Below, in pieces: positions 1 through 12,500 of a DNA stretch of 64,000 nucleotides. Numbering within the stretch: position 1 is the stretch's first letter; every line of letters begins with the position of its first letter. Position numbers and translations under genes: made by a program. Source of the stretch: Monodelphis domestica (lineage: Eukaryota; Chordata; Mammalia; Didelphimorphia; Didelphidae); assembly GCF_027887165.1 (NCBI RefSeq), contig NC_077227.1, positions 62,476,107-62,540,106 of the forward strand. The letters run 5' to 3'. The notes under the pieces were generated by a model. That model worked only from the letters and a program-made list of their open reading frames with translations, was not told the origin of the DNA and ran no database searches.

Positions 1-390
<390 letters not shown>

Positions 391-574
391 AAACCTTACC
401 TTCTGTTTTAGAATCAGTACTGTATATTGGTGCCAAGCCAGAAAAGTGGTAAAGGCTAGCCAATGGGGGATGTGACTTGCCCAGTGTCACACAGCTAGGA
501 ATTGTCTGAGTGCAGATTTGAATTCAGGACCTCCCCTCTCTAGAACTGTCTCTCAATCCTCTGAGCCCCACCCC
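391..574 (-). mobile_element. tRNA-derived marsupial SINE (WSINE1-like)
   Basis: Read on the minus strand it shows the tRNA-like head, a degenerate B box, the CTAGCTGTGTGACACTGGGCAA-type core and the tail that ends in AAGGTAAGGTTT. Nearly full length, moderately diverged. The family name is from memory. Confidence 0.8.
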
Positions 575-613
575 CCAATACCTCATTCTTTGACTGACAA
601 CATTAATCATAAG

Positions 614-899
614 AATAAAGTCCTGGATCTGATTGCAGATCAAAGTACTCTTCACTTTATTTCCTCCGTGAGGTTTTTGGTTTTTTTTTACTGTATATGT
701 GGTATGCATCTTTAGTCATGGCATGAGCAATATGAAAATAGGTATTGCTTGAAAGCACCAGTATATATCAAACTATTTACCACATCAGGGAGGGAAGGGA
801 GAGAGAAAGAATCTGAATCACAAAATGTCAAATAAAAATTGTCAAAAACTGTTTCTATATATAATTTTTTAATCTAAAAAAATAATAATAAAGTCCTGG
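614..899 (+). mobile_element. Short L1 3' tail with target-site duplication
   Basis: About 260 bp of LINE 3' untranslated sequence, G-rich then A-rich (AGGGAGGGAAGGGAGAGAG followed by AATAAAAATTG). It is bracketed by the 13-bp direct repeat AATAAAGTCCTGG at 614-626 and 887-899. The insertion body is about 627-886. Strongly 5'-truncated; no coding part remains. Confidence 0.7.
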
Positions 900-904
900 G
901 ACCT

Positions 905-1030
905 TTCCTCTCCTTTACAAAAATATTTATTAGGTGCCTATTATATGCACAGAATACTCTGTTAGATCATTGGAAAGATACAAAATTTATATAACAAAGT
1001 GCTTGCACTAAGGAACTTGCAATATTGTTG
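905..1030 (+). repeat. Ancient interspersed repeat (L2/MIR-like)
   Basis: Contains the widespread pattern TATTAGGTGCCTATTATATGC...AGATACAAA...AAGGAACTTGCAAT, seen again near 4500, 12710 and 22915. Old, strongly diverged; the family assignment is tentative. Confidence 0.45.
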
Positions 1031-1269
1031 GGGATAAGAAAAAGATTACTATACTTTCATATTTTGGTTAATCCATGATCTCATCAATGGGACACTGTCT
1101 CTCTGTATGGATCACAATCTTTCTATATATTTGCTTCAATCTTGTGAAATGCTTATCTAACCCACTGGGAATCTCTCTATAGTCCTTTTTACAGTTAGTG
1201 GCAACCAGTACAGCACTCAAGCTACATACCTGTTATTACTTGTTCTTGCAACATGACTAGCCCCATAGA

Positions 1270-1413
1270 GTTTCACATAATTTCTTTTTTAAATTAAATC
1301 TTATTTTTTTCAATGAACACAAATCAATTTTTCTTCCTCCTATCTTACCATTCCCCTCCCCTCACACTGGGAAACAAAAAAGAAAGAAAATAAAAACTCT
1401 CGTATCAAAAATG
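1270..1413 (-). mobile_element. L1 3'-end fragment (antisense), tentative
   Basis: Pyrimidine-rich stretch with CCTCCTATCTTACCATTCCC and an A/T-rich flank, like the antisense of marsupial L1 3' tails. No target duplication seen. Confidence 0.4.
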
Positions 1414-1535
1414 AATTGTCAAGGGGAAGCTGGGTGACTCAGTAGATAGAGAGCCAGATGATCTGGGTTTAAATATGACCTCAGACACTTCCTAGCTGTG
1501 TCACTCTGAGCAACTCAATTAACCCTATTTCCTTT
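1414..1535 (+). mobile_element. SINE (WSINE1-like), 3'-truncated
   Basis: Starts AGGGGAAGCTGGGTGACTCA and runs through the B-box-like GGGTTTAAATAT and the CTTCCTAGCTGTGTCACTCT core, then stops where an antisense L1 begins. Confidence 0.75.
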
Positions 1536-2215
1536 GACTTATATTTTATTTTTTATTGTCATGCAAAACACATTTCCATATTTTTCGTGGTTGTAAGAGC
1601 ACACTCAAACAAAAACAAAACCCCAGAATAAAACCATAAATACACAGATGTGTTCTTTCTCAGGAGGTGGCTAGCTTTCTGTCATAAGTCATAAGGATTG
1701 TTCCAGATCATTGCATTCTGAGATCTTCTAGTTGTTTCAAAGACCAAAGCAAGGCTTAAAAAAAATTCATTGTCAAATAAAATAGTCATGTCTAAAAAAT
1801 ATGTCCCATGCCAGGTGAATCCTCTTTATGTTACAAAATGGATAGCATGCTTCATTATTTATCCCCTGGAATCATGGGTTAGTAATTTTTTTATTAGAAA
1901 TTTCAAATCTTGAAATTGTTTTTCTTTATGATGTTGCTGTTATTGTACAAATTGTCCTCCTGGTTCTGTTCATTCCACTCTGCATCAGTTCACAGAAATC
2001 TTCTGAGGTTTTCTTGAAACCATTCATTTATCACCTTAATAATTTCTTTCATCATAAAGGTATTCCATTATATTCCTTCACTATCATTTGTTCAGACATT
2101 CTCTAATTGATGGATATCCCTTTTGTTACCAGTTCTTTGCCACCATGAAAAGACCTGCTATGAATATTTGTATATACATCCTTTCCTCTCTCTGATGTCT
2201 TTGGGGTTTTGCCCT
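1536..2215 (-). mobile_element. L1 3' region, minus strand
   Basis: The reverse complement gives the end of L1 ORF2 and its 3' tail. It includes the block equivalent to 'GGTGGCAAAGAACTGG...AAGGGATATCCATCAATTAG' and the following stretch on gel-like spacing typical of the marsupial L1 tails elsewhere in this window (for example 21616-22213). Old and diverged. A possible RTE-type fragment follows at about 2225-2430. Confidence 0.6.
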
Positions 2216-2429
2216 AGCAGTGGTGTCATGTTCATATAACTTCTTAGCATATTCCTACTGTGCTTCTTCCACCATTGGGAATGGCTACAGGCTGCTTGTA
2301 CTGACAATGCACATTTCCATGGCCCTCTGGATCACCCAGAGCTCTGATTTTTTGAAGATGGCAATGTTCTAAGATTTGCAACCATACAGCATCACTAGCA
2401 GAACATACATGCAGGGGTCCCAAGATGAA

Positions 2430-2655
2430 CAGTATGAATACTGTCCAAGGGTTTTCTTGGCAAAGATACTGGAGTGGTTTTGCCATTTTCTTCTCCAGCT
2501 CATTTTGCAAGGTGAGGAACTGAGACCAACACGATTAAGTGATCTGTCCATGGTCACATAGCTAGTAAGTCTGAGGGCAGATTTTAATTCAGGAAGATGA
2601 ATCTTAATGGCTCCTGGACTGGCACTCTACCCACTTTGCCACCTTGCTGCCCATT
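2430..2655 (-). mobile_element. MAR1-type SINE
   Basis: On the minus strand it has the order tRNA-like head, core, CCTCACCTTGCAAAATGAGC, then GGAGAAGAAAATGGCAAAAC and CTTTGCCAAGAAAACCC. That last part is the tail shared with RTE-type LINEs. Similar copies lie at 13796, 18893 and 56490. Confidence 0.7.
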
Positions 2656-3599
2656 TGTAAACCTTAAAATGAGATAAAATGCTAGCTATTAGTATTTGCA
2701 TGTATGTCCTATCCTCTAGAAGAATGCAAGCTCCTCCAAAGCAGGGAATTTTTATTTTGTTTTTCTTTTTAATCAACAGTGCCTAACATTATAGGGACCA
2801 CCTGCAGTTCCTATATAATTGATCTGTGGGTGATAACCTGAGAAGGAAAAAGGAGACTGGAGGAAAAATAGGTGAATAGAAAATAGAGATAGAGGGAGAA
2901 ACGCCGGAATAAAAACTCAGAGACAACAAGTTAGAACACGTGGGGAGTCGCGATCTCCTTAATACTTCCCATGGGCAAGAATGCCAGAGAATTAATAGGA
3001 AATATGGGGGCCATAGCATCGCGAGAAATGACAGGCCATGAGGAAGAAAATAGGCTAGGGCTGCAAGAACATCTTGCAGAAAAGGTAGAAGGATTAAGAG
3101 CAGGATCCAGAGAGGTCAGAGAGAGATTTGTGCTTGTTCCCCAGTATTTATTGGAGGTCTTAGGAATGTGCATTGGGAGGTGATCAATGAATACATAGCA
3201 TGGCACAGGTTTTTGCATTGGTAGAATTGACAATGATGGAATCAAAGAGGAGGAGATTCCTCAAACCCGAGCTTTGTAGAGGGATGTAGTCGAGCCAGGG
3301 CACTGTGGCTGTCAACGCCCAGCCCAGGAATTTGCTAGTCCTTTGGACTGTCCCTTTCCATACAGGGATGATTAAGTAACCTGACCATGAGTCTTGGTAT
3401 ATGAATACTTAAGATACAATATCAATACATCAATCATACTTCCAAGATGCTAACATGCCTGGTATGCTACAAACATAGTACCTTGCATATATATAATAGG
3501 CACTTAAAATGTTGCTTTAATTTGTTGAACCAATTTTCATTGAATCAGAGATGGAATTTTTCATTTTCCTCACTCATAACTTCTTCTATTTCTCACTAG
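2656..3599. other. Gene-free stretch left of the first visible exon
   Basis: Holds an old repeat of the AATGCAAGCTCCT...GTGCCTAAC type at about 2700-2800, then a CpG-containing block (about 2880-3340) that I cannot assign. It may be an old LTR, but no clean ends were found. The rest is intron of the PLP enzyme gene; no further upstream exon of that gene was recognised here. Confidence 0.4.
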
Positions 3600-6500
3600 G
3601 GAAGACAGTTTCCAGTACCTCTCTGGTCTGGGCACTATGGGATTAGAAATCTTTAGGCAGGTACCAAACCTGGATGCGGTGGTGTTCCCTGCTGGAGGCC
3701 TATGTGGACTTTTGGCAGGCTCTGCAGCTGCACTGAAACAACTCAACCCTCAAATCTCTGTGATTGTAAGTTCCCTCCTCCCACTAGAACAGGTTGTGCT
3801 GGGAGATTAAGGAGCCATTGTGCCCTCCCTCCCCCAACTCAGAACCAGCTTTTAGCCTGCTCTGACCTACCATGGTCTCAATCCTGGCAAAGGAAAGAAA
3901 GGAGAGCAGAAGAAAACAAAGAGAACAAAGAGGAAGGTAGACGCATTGAGATCATCTCCTCTAACCCCCTCATTTGACAGATGGGGGAAATGATGTCTGG
4001 AGAGATTAGTGCTTTCCTACTTGGGCACAGCAAAGATGAGACCCCAGTCTTCCTTCATTTTTCTCTATTGAACTACCCTGCCAACTTCTCCAAGTCATAT
4101 GACACTATTCTCTTTCCCTAGGGTGTCCAGCCTGAGAGTTTCCCTGTCCTACAGCATTCTCTGAGGATGGGCCAGCCTATAGATGGGGGCAGTCACATGT
4201 TCTATAGAGGTAGGTACTTGATTTTTTTTTAAACCCTTACCTTCCATCTTGTAATCAATACTGCGTATTGGCTCCAAGACAGAAGAGCAGTAAGGGCTAG
4301 GCAATGGGGGTCAAGTGACTTGCCCAGGGTCACACAGCTGGGAAGTGTTTGAGGCCAGCTTTGAACCCAGGACCCCCCATCTCTGGGCCTGGCTCTCAAT
4401 CCACTGAGCTACCCAGCTGCCCCCAGGATCTTGATTTTACAAGCCCTACCTCAGCTCCTAGATCCCTCCTCTTATTCACTAGCCTTTCACAGACCAGTTG
4501 ATCAAATCAAGGAGCATTTAGTAAGTACCTACTTAGACACTATGCTAGACTCTAGGAATAAGGATTGTGGTGGGGACTGGGACTCCACCTAGGGAACTCC
4601 CAGGTGAGCAAATTGCTCTCAATGCAGATCAGCATCTTCTTGGCAACTTGAAGTCTCTAAGGCTTGCCTAGAGCACTGAGTTGTGATAGGTGGTATATGC
4701 CAGAGGTCTTCTTGGCACCAAGGCTAATTCTCTGCCTCCTGGGGATGTGAAACAACAATAAAGCAAGTTTCTTCTCTCAAAGAACTTACATTCTATTATC
4801 AGTTTCCTATTTAATTATTAAACCAACTCTAATTCAAGATTGTCGCTACCCAAAGGTTAGCATGCTAATAGCTCTCTTCCCCATCCAGGGCTTTTTTCAC
4901 TATTCTCCTTGAACAAAAAGGCTGTGGTGCTTGGCACAGAGTAGAAACCCCCATTTTCTGACTCTGCCCCCAAATCTTCCTGTTTCTAAGGTTAACTGTG
5001 GTTTTCCTTAGTACAACTTTGAGAGGGACCTCAGTAACCCAGAGCCTATCCCTTTTTCTCGGCAGATCTGAGTGAGCCATGCTCCGGGAAAAATACGCTG
5101 CAGCTGGTGGGGCAGCTCGTGGACAAGATTGTCTCAGTGACGTAAGTATGGGCCCTAGATGGCTCACAAGTATAATGGAAGTGGTATCCAAGGCTCGCAG
5201 TTGTCATGGGGGAGAAAGGGCATTCTTTCTCTTGCTCATTTTTTCATTGTTCATATTTCCTTTTGACAGGGAAGAAGACATTTTGATCGCCATGCTGAGG
5301 CTTCTGGAGTATGAGAGAGCCACAGTAGATGCTGAAGGTGCCATCGGTCTAGCTGCCATTGTGGCTGGCAAGTTACCAGAGTTTAAGGGTAAAAGGTAAC
5401 AAATGGATAGACAAAGTCCTGGAAAAAAACAACAACTATTAATAGTTGTTTGTGTGCTTGGATGAGACCAGATGGCCAGCATTCACTGACATCAACCAAT
5501 CAACATCAAATCAATATTTAGCTAACTTTTGGCAGGGCTGTGGACACAACGATATTCAAGATATAGTTTGCCCTAGGGATAGAAGGGTCTTTCCTAAAAA
5601 TAATAGACAGTATCTGTCTAAAACCATCAGCCAACATCATCTGCAATGGGGATAAACTAGAAGCCTTCTCAATGACATCAGGAGTGAAACAAGGATGCTC
5701 ATTATCACCCCTATTATTTAATATTGTACTAGAAACACTAGCAGTAGCAATTAGAGAAGAAAAAGAAATTGAAGGTATTAAAATTAGTAATGAGGAGACC
5801 AAGATATCAATCTTTGTGGATGATATGATGGTCTACTTAAAGAATCCTAGAGAATCAACCAAAAAGCTAGTAGAAATAATCAACAACTTTAGCAAAGTTG
5901 CAGGATACAAAATAAACCCACATAAGTCATCAGCATTTCTATATATCCCCAACCTATTTCAGCAGCAAGAATTAGAAAGAGAAATTCCATTCAAAATCAC
6001 CCTAGACAATATAAAATACTTAGGAATCTATCTGCCGAGACAAAGACAGGAACTATATGAACACAACTAAAAAACACTCTCCACACAACTAAAACTAGAT
6101 CTGAGCAATTGGAGAAACATTAACTGTCATGGGTAGGATGAGCTAACATAATAAAAATGGCCATCCTATCCAAACTCATCTATCTATTTAGTGCCATACC
6201 CATCAAACTTCCAAAAATTTTTTTTACTGAATTAGAAAAAATCATAACAAAGTTCATTTGGAAGAACAAAAGATCAAGCATATCCAGGGAATTAATGAAA
6301 AAAAAGTACAAAGGAAGGTGGCCTTGCAGTCCCAGATCTCAGATTATATTATAAAGCAGCAGTCATCAAAACAATTTGGTACTGGCTAAGAGACAGAAAG
6401 GAGGATCAGTGGAATAGACTTGGGGTAAATGACCTCAGCAAAACAGTCTATGACAAATCCAAAGATCCCAGCTTTTGGGACAAAAATCCAGTATTTGATA

Positions 6501-9500
6501 AAAACTGCTGGGAAAATTGGAAGACAGTGTGGGAGAGATTAGGTTTGGACCAACACCTCACACCCTACACCAAGATAAATTCAGAATGGGTGAATGACTT
6601 GAACATAAAGAAGGAAACTATAAGTAAATTAGGTGAACACAGAATAGTATACATGTCAGATCTTTGGGAAGGGAAAGATTTTAAAACCAAGCAAGACTTA
6701 GAAAGAGCCACCAAATGTAAAATAAATAATTCTGACTACATCAAATTAAAAAGGTTTTGTACAAACAAAACCAATGTAACCAAAATCAGAAGGGAAATAA
6801 CAAACTGGGAAATAATCTTCCTAACAAAAACCTCTGACAAAGGTCTAATTACTTAAACTTATAAAGAGCTAAATCAATTGTACAAAAAATCAAGCCATTC
6901 TCCAATTGATAAATGGGCAAGGGACATGAACAGGCAGTTCTCAGCCAAAGAAATCAAAACTATTAATAAGCACATGAAAAAGTGCTCTAAATCTCTGATA
7001 ATCAGAGAGATGCAAATAAAACAATTCTGAGGTATCACCTCACACCTAGCAGATTGGCTAACATGACAGCAAAGGAAAATAACAAATGCTGGAGGGGATG
7101 TGGCAAAGTTGGGACATTAGTGCATTGCTGGTGGAGTTATCAATTGATACAACCATTCTGGAGGGCAATTTGGAACTATGCCCAAAGGGCAATAAAAGAC
7201 TGTCTGTCCTTTGATCCAGTCATAGCAGTGCTGGCTTTGTACCCCAAAGAGATAATAAGGAAAAAGATTCATACAAGAATATTCATAGCTGCGTTCTGTG
7301 GTGGCAAAAAATTGGAAAATGAGGGGATGCCCTTCAATTGGGGAATGGCTGAACAAATTGTGGTATATGTTGGTGATGGAATACTATTGTGCTCAAAGGA
7401 ATAATAAAGTGGAGGAATTCCATGGAGACGGGAACAACCTCCAGGAATGGATACAGAATGAGAGTAATAGAACCAGGAAAACATTGTACACAGAGACTGA
7501 TACATACACTGTGGTACAATCGAATGTAATGTACTCCTCCATTGGTGGTAATGCATTGATCCTGAACAACCCAGAGGGTTACAGGAGAAAAGACACTATC
7601 CACATTCAGAGGAAAAACTGTGGGAGTAAAAACACTAAAGAAAGATATAGTTTGCCCTCAAGGACTCTAGTTACTTTGAAGAAATAAATTTATTGTTCTC
7701 TAAACAAATACCATAAACTTTGAGAAATGAGATTTTGTCAAAATCACTTGCTATAAATTTTCCTCTAGTTTTCTGTTTTCCTTCAATCTTTGTTGCACTG
7801 GTTTTATTTGTACAAAACCAATTTAATTTAATGTAATCAAAACTATCCTTTTTACAACTCATAATTCTCTCTGTCTTCTTCGGTCATAAATTCTTCCCCT
7901 GTCCATAGGTCTGACAGGTAAACTATTCCATGCTCCCTTAGTTTTCTTGTGGCACCATCCTTTATTTCTAAATCATGTATCCATTTTGATTTTATCTTGA
8001 TATATGGAGTGAGATATTGTGCTTATGCCTAGTTTCTGCCATACTGTTTTCTAGTTTTCCCAGTTTTTATCTAATAGTGAGCTCTTCTCCCAAAAGCTTG
8101 GATCTTTAGTTTTATCAAATTCTAGGTTACAACAGGCATTTGCTACTTTGTGTTGAGTACCTAATTTATTCCATTTATTCAGTATTCTATTTCTTAACCA
8201 ATACCAGATTTTTTTTTGATAAATATCACTTTATAATAGTTTGAGATATGGTACAGCTAAGTCATCTTTTACATTTTTTTCATTAATTCCCTTGATATTC
8301 TTGACCTTTATTCTTCTAGATAAATTTTGTTGCTATTTTTTCTAGCTCTATGAAATAATTTTGGGGTAGTTTGATTTGTATGGCACTGAATAGGTAAATT
8401 AATTTAGGTAGAATGATAATTTTTATCATATTGACTGTCTATCCATGAGCGATTTGTGTTTTTCCAAATGTTTAGATCTGACTTTATTTGTGTAAAAAGT
8501 GTTTTATAATTGTGTTCATATAGTTTCTGGGTTTGTCTTGGCAAGTAAGCCCCCAAGTATTTTATATTGTCCACAGTTATTTTAAATAGAATTTCTCTTT
8601 TCTCTTCCTGTTTGACATTGTTGGTAGTATAAAGAAATGCTGATCATTTGTGTAGGTTTATTTTATATTCTGCAATTTTGCTAAAGTTGTTCATTGAATC
8701 TATTGTTTTTTGGTTGGTTTTCTAGGATGCTTTTGAGTATATCATATCATCTGCAAAGAGTGATATGATAGTTTTGTTTCCTCATTGCCTGTTCTAATTC
8801 CTTCAATTCATTTTTCTTCTCTAGTTGCTTTACAGAACAATATTGAAAAGTAGTGGTTATGGGCATCCCTGATTCACTTCTGATCTTATTGAGAAGTCTT
8901 CTAGTTTATTCCTTTTATAAATAATGCTTGCTAATGGTTTTAGATAGATGTCATTTTAAGGAAAGCTCCATTTATTCCAATATTTCCTAGTGTTTGGGGC
9001 TTTTTTAAAAACAGGAATGGGTGTTGTATTTTGTCAAGTTTTTTTCTGCATCTATTGAAGTAAACATGTTGTTTCTATTGGTTTAGTTATTGATATGGTC
9101 AATGATACTGATCATTTTCCTAATATTGAACCATCCCTGCATTCTTGGTATAAAACCCACATGGCCATAGTGTATGATCCTTGTGATATATTGCTGTAAT
9201 CTCCTTGCTAGTATTTTATTTTAAAAATTTGTATTAATGTTCATCAGGAGGATTGGTTTATACTTTTCCTTCTCTAGTTTTGCTCTTCCTTATTTATGTG
9301 TCAAAGACATATTTGCCTATTAGTAAAAGGAATTTGGTAGAATTCCTTCTTCACATATTTTTCCAAATAGTTTATATAGGATTGAATTAATTGTGCTTTA
9401 AATGTCTGGTATAATTCATTTGTGAATCTTTCCAGCCCTGGAGATTTTTTCTTAGGGAGATCATTGATGATTTATTCAATTTCATTTTCTGAGATGGGGT

Positions 9501-12500
9501 TAAGTGTTCTATTTCTGCTTCCTCTAATCTTGGTAATTTATGTATTTTAAATATTCATATATTTTGTTTAGATTGTTAGATTTATTGGTATGTAGTTGGG
9601 CAAAAGAATTGCTTTAATTTCCTCTTCTTTGGTGTTAAAATTGCCAATCATTTTGATACTGCTAATTTGGTTTTCTTCTTTCTTTCATTTTAAATCAAAT
9701 TAACCCATTATTTATCTATTTTGTTATGTTTTTTTCCCATAAAACCAGCTCCTTGTCCTATTTATTAGTTCAATGATTCCTTTACCTTCAATTTTATTAA
9801 TCTCTCTTTGACTTTCAGGATTTACAAATTGACCTTTAATTGAGAATTTATAATTCGTTAACATTTTCTAGTTGCATGCCCAGTTTATTGATCCACTCTT
9901 TATTTTATTGATGTAAACATTTGGAGATATAATTTTTCCCCTAAGTGCTGGTTGGGGTGCCTGGATGGAATCTCCTATTGTGAAATGAAAGATTCGCTTT
10001 AAGAGAAACTGGGACAAAGATGAGCCATGGGAAAAGGACCCAACTTTGCATCAGCATAGCTTGGGAAATTGGCTTCTTATCAGAATTGGATCAAATGACT
10101 CTTGCTTCCTTCAGACTCCAGTTATTCTCCCCTCAATTACTTTATAGATCTTTTTCCTAATCTCCAAATCCTGGCTCATAGATCTTATTTCCTGAATCTG
10201 ATGGGGAGATTCCCTGGATTTAACCACCTCTGACTATATGCCTGATCTAGGCTTTCCCCCTTTCCCTTAGTTGAACATTATTCACTATTGGTAGCATGCT
10301 CATTGCCCTTTGTATACTAGATATACATAGCATATAAGAGGGCATATGTAATGAAATACTGATTGTGACAATAAAACAATATAAGGACAACAGTGTCAGG
10401 CTAGCATGACTTTCTAGTCAAAGTCTATTCTCTCCAGATCTCTTCGTAAACAAGGTTAAAGTTTGGACATTTCCTTTTAGGGCAAGAATCTAAATTGTAA
10501 ACCTCAAAATTTCTCAGATTTATGAATGTTAGGGGTTTCCCCCATTGGGGAATCTTCTACTTAAAAAAATTCCCTAGCAGATGGTGAGAACTCTACTTGA
10601 GTGTGGGGGCTCCTAGCTATGGTAGTGTCCCTGCTCCACCCTACTTAAGACTGCTTTAGGACAGAAAATGGCTTGCTAAACAATGAAAGTACTTTGATCC
10701 ATGCTTATGGAAGGGACAGGAAGTTCTTTGAGTCATGACTGTTTTAGAATTGATACAATGGGATACTAAGTACCTATAAAAGTGGGGCAACTTGTAAACT
10801 ACTTAAACCTAAAAGGATGATAACTTATTCAGAGGTTTTTTCTAATGAAATTTGTCTACACAGCAGCATTTTTTCCTGACTTACTAAAGAGATTAAAACT
10901 ACTCAGCTGTGAATTCAAAATGGGCAGTCCTTTAGAAACATCTACAGTGATTGATAGATGTAAAGACTTAGGGGAAGTGACAGAGGAGATTTTGCCCTTA
11001 AAAATAAGAGCTTCGATCTCATTGCGGGTTCTCGATTTCTGACTCTCATTCTGAAGGAGAGCTCCTTGAGGAGCTCCTCTGAGGGGCTCTGTCCCTCTGG
11101 AGTAGGAGCTCTGGAGGCTCTTGAGAGAGGCCCTTTGAAACAATCTCTGGCTGGAAGACTCTTTGAGGAAGGACGATGGCCTGGTGTCACTAGTATCCTT
11201 GTTTAGTCAGACCTTGTGGTGAGTGTTAAAAAACTGACTGATTTCTCTTTTAAGACTCAGGTCTAAGCCATATTGGCTTGAGGCCCTTCATACTTATTCC
11301 TTTCTTACTCTCTCTCTCTTTCTTTGATTACTCATTGTATTGTTAATTAAAATCTCTATAAAACCCAATTGACTTGGGTATTTGAATAATTGGGAATATT
11401 TCCCTGGCGACCACCTTATATTTGATTTTAAAACCCAAGACACTGTAGTGAAACATATTTCTATGGTCAAATTTACTCACCCTCTCTTATATCTATCACA
11501 ATTTATATCTTCCACTATTTTAATCACTACAGTTTAAGACCTCAACCACTTTAAATCTCACAAAATCCAAGAAATAAACAAATCCCTTAAAGTTAATTAA
11601 AATAGCCAATTTGGAGACTTAGTAGGCATATCAATTAGCTGGCAACAAGATGCTTTTTGAGGGACTCTCAAAAAGTTTTTTTTTCTTTAAAATGTTTTTC
11701 CTCTCCCTCCCCACACACAAAATATTGCCAAAAATCTCCCATTAGAGAGAGGAGCCTACTACATAGCATAGTGGCTAGAATGCTAGAGTGCAAGTCAAGA
11801 TGACTTGCATTCAAATCTTGCCTCAACTACTTCCTACCTGGTCAAGTCACTTAACCTCAACTAGCCTCCTCAGATTCCTCTTTTGTAAAAATGAAATAGT
11901 AATATACCTCATTTGCAAGGTCATTACCAGCATCAAATGAGATAACATGTGTCAAATACTTTGTAAACCTTAAAGCACAATATGAATGCTAATATTATTT
12001 TGCATTAAATATTGTCCCATTCCATCACCCCCTTTAACAAGATACAAATATTCTCTAGAAAAGATAATGCCCCCAGTACCAAACACTTCACTGACTTTAC
12101 TAAATGACTTTTTTTTTTTTTTGCTTGACAGGAGAGACCCCTTCTAGCTTGGGGTCACTAAATGCTTGACTTGGGGTGGGGGTGGGGTGGAGTTGGTTTG
12201 GTGGGGAAAGTAGGTCAAGGGGAAAAGGCAGAGAATTGGGAACTCCAGGGGGAAAGTTTGCTACTTTATAATTTTACTAGTGCTTGGTCTAAATAAGTTC
12301 TGAAATGATACATGTATAACCCAATGGAATTGTTTGTCAGCTAAGGGATGGGGGAGGGAAGAGGAGAGGGAATAATCATGAATCTTATAGCCATGGAAAA
12401 ATATTCTAAATTTTAAAAATCTATAAAATAAGTTCTGAGTTCTGGGGAAGAGAACTATATGCTCTGAGCTGGAAAGAGCCAGATGAAGTTCATGGGAAAT

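Noticed and set aside
10845-11190. Open frames of 65-95 codons
   Set aside because: They lie entirely within solo LTR A and resemble no protein.
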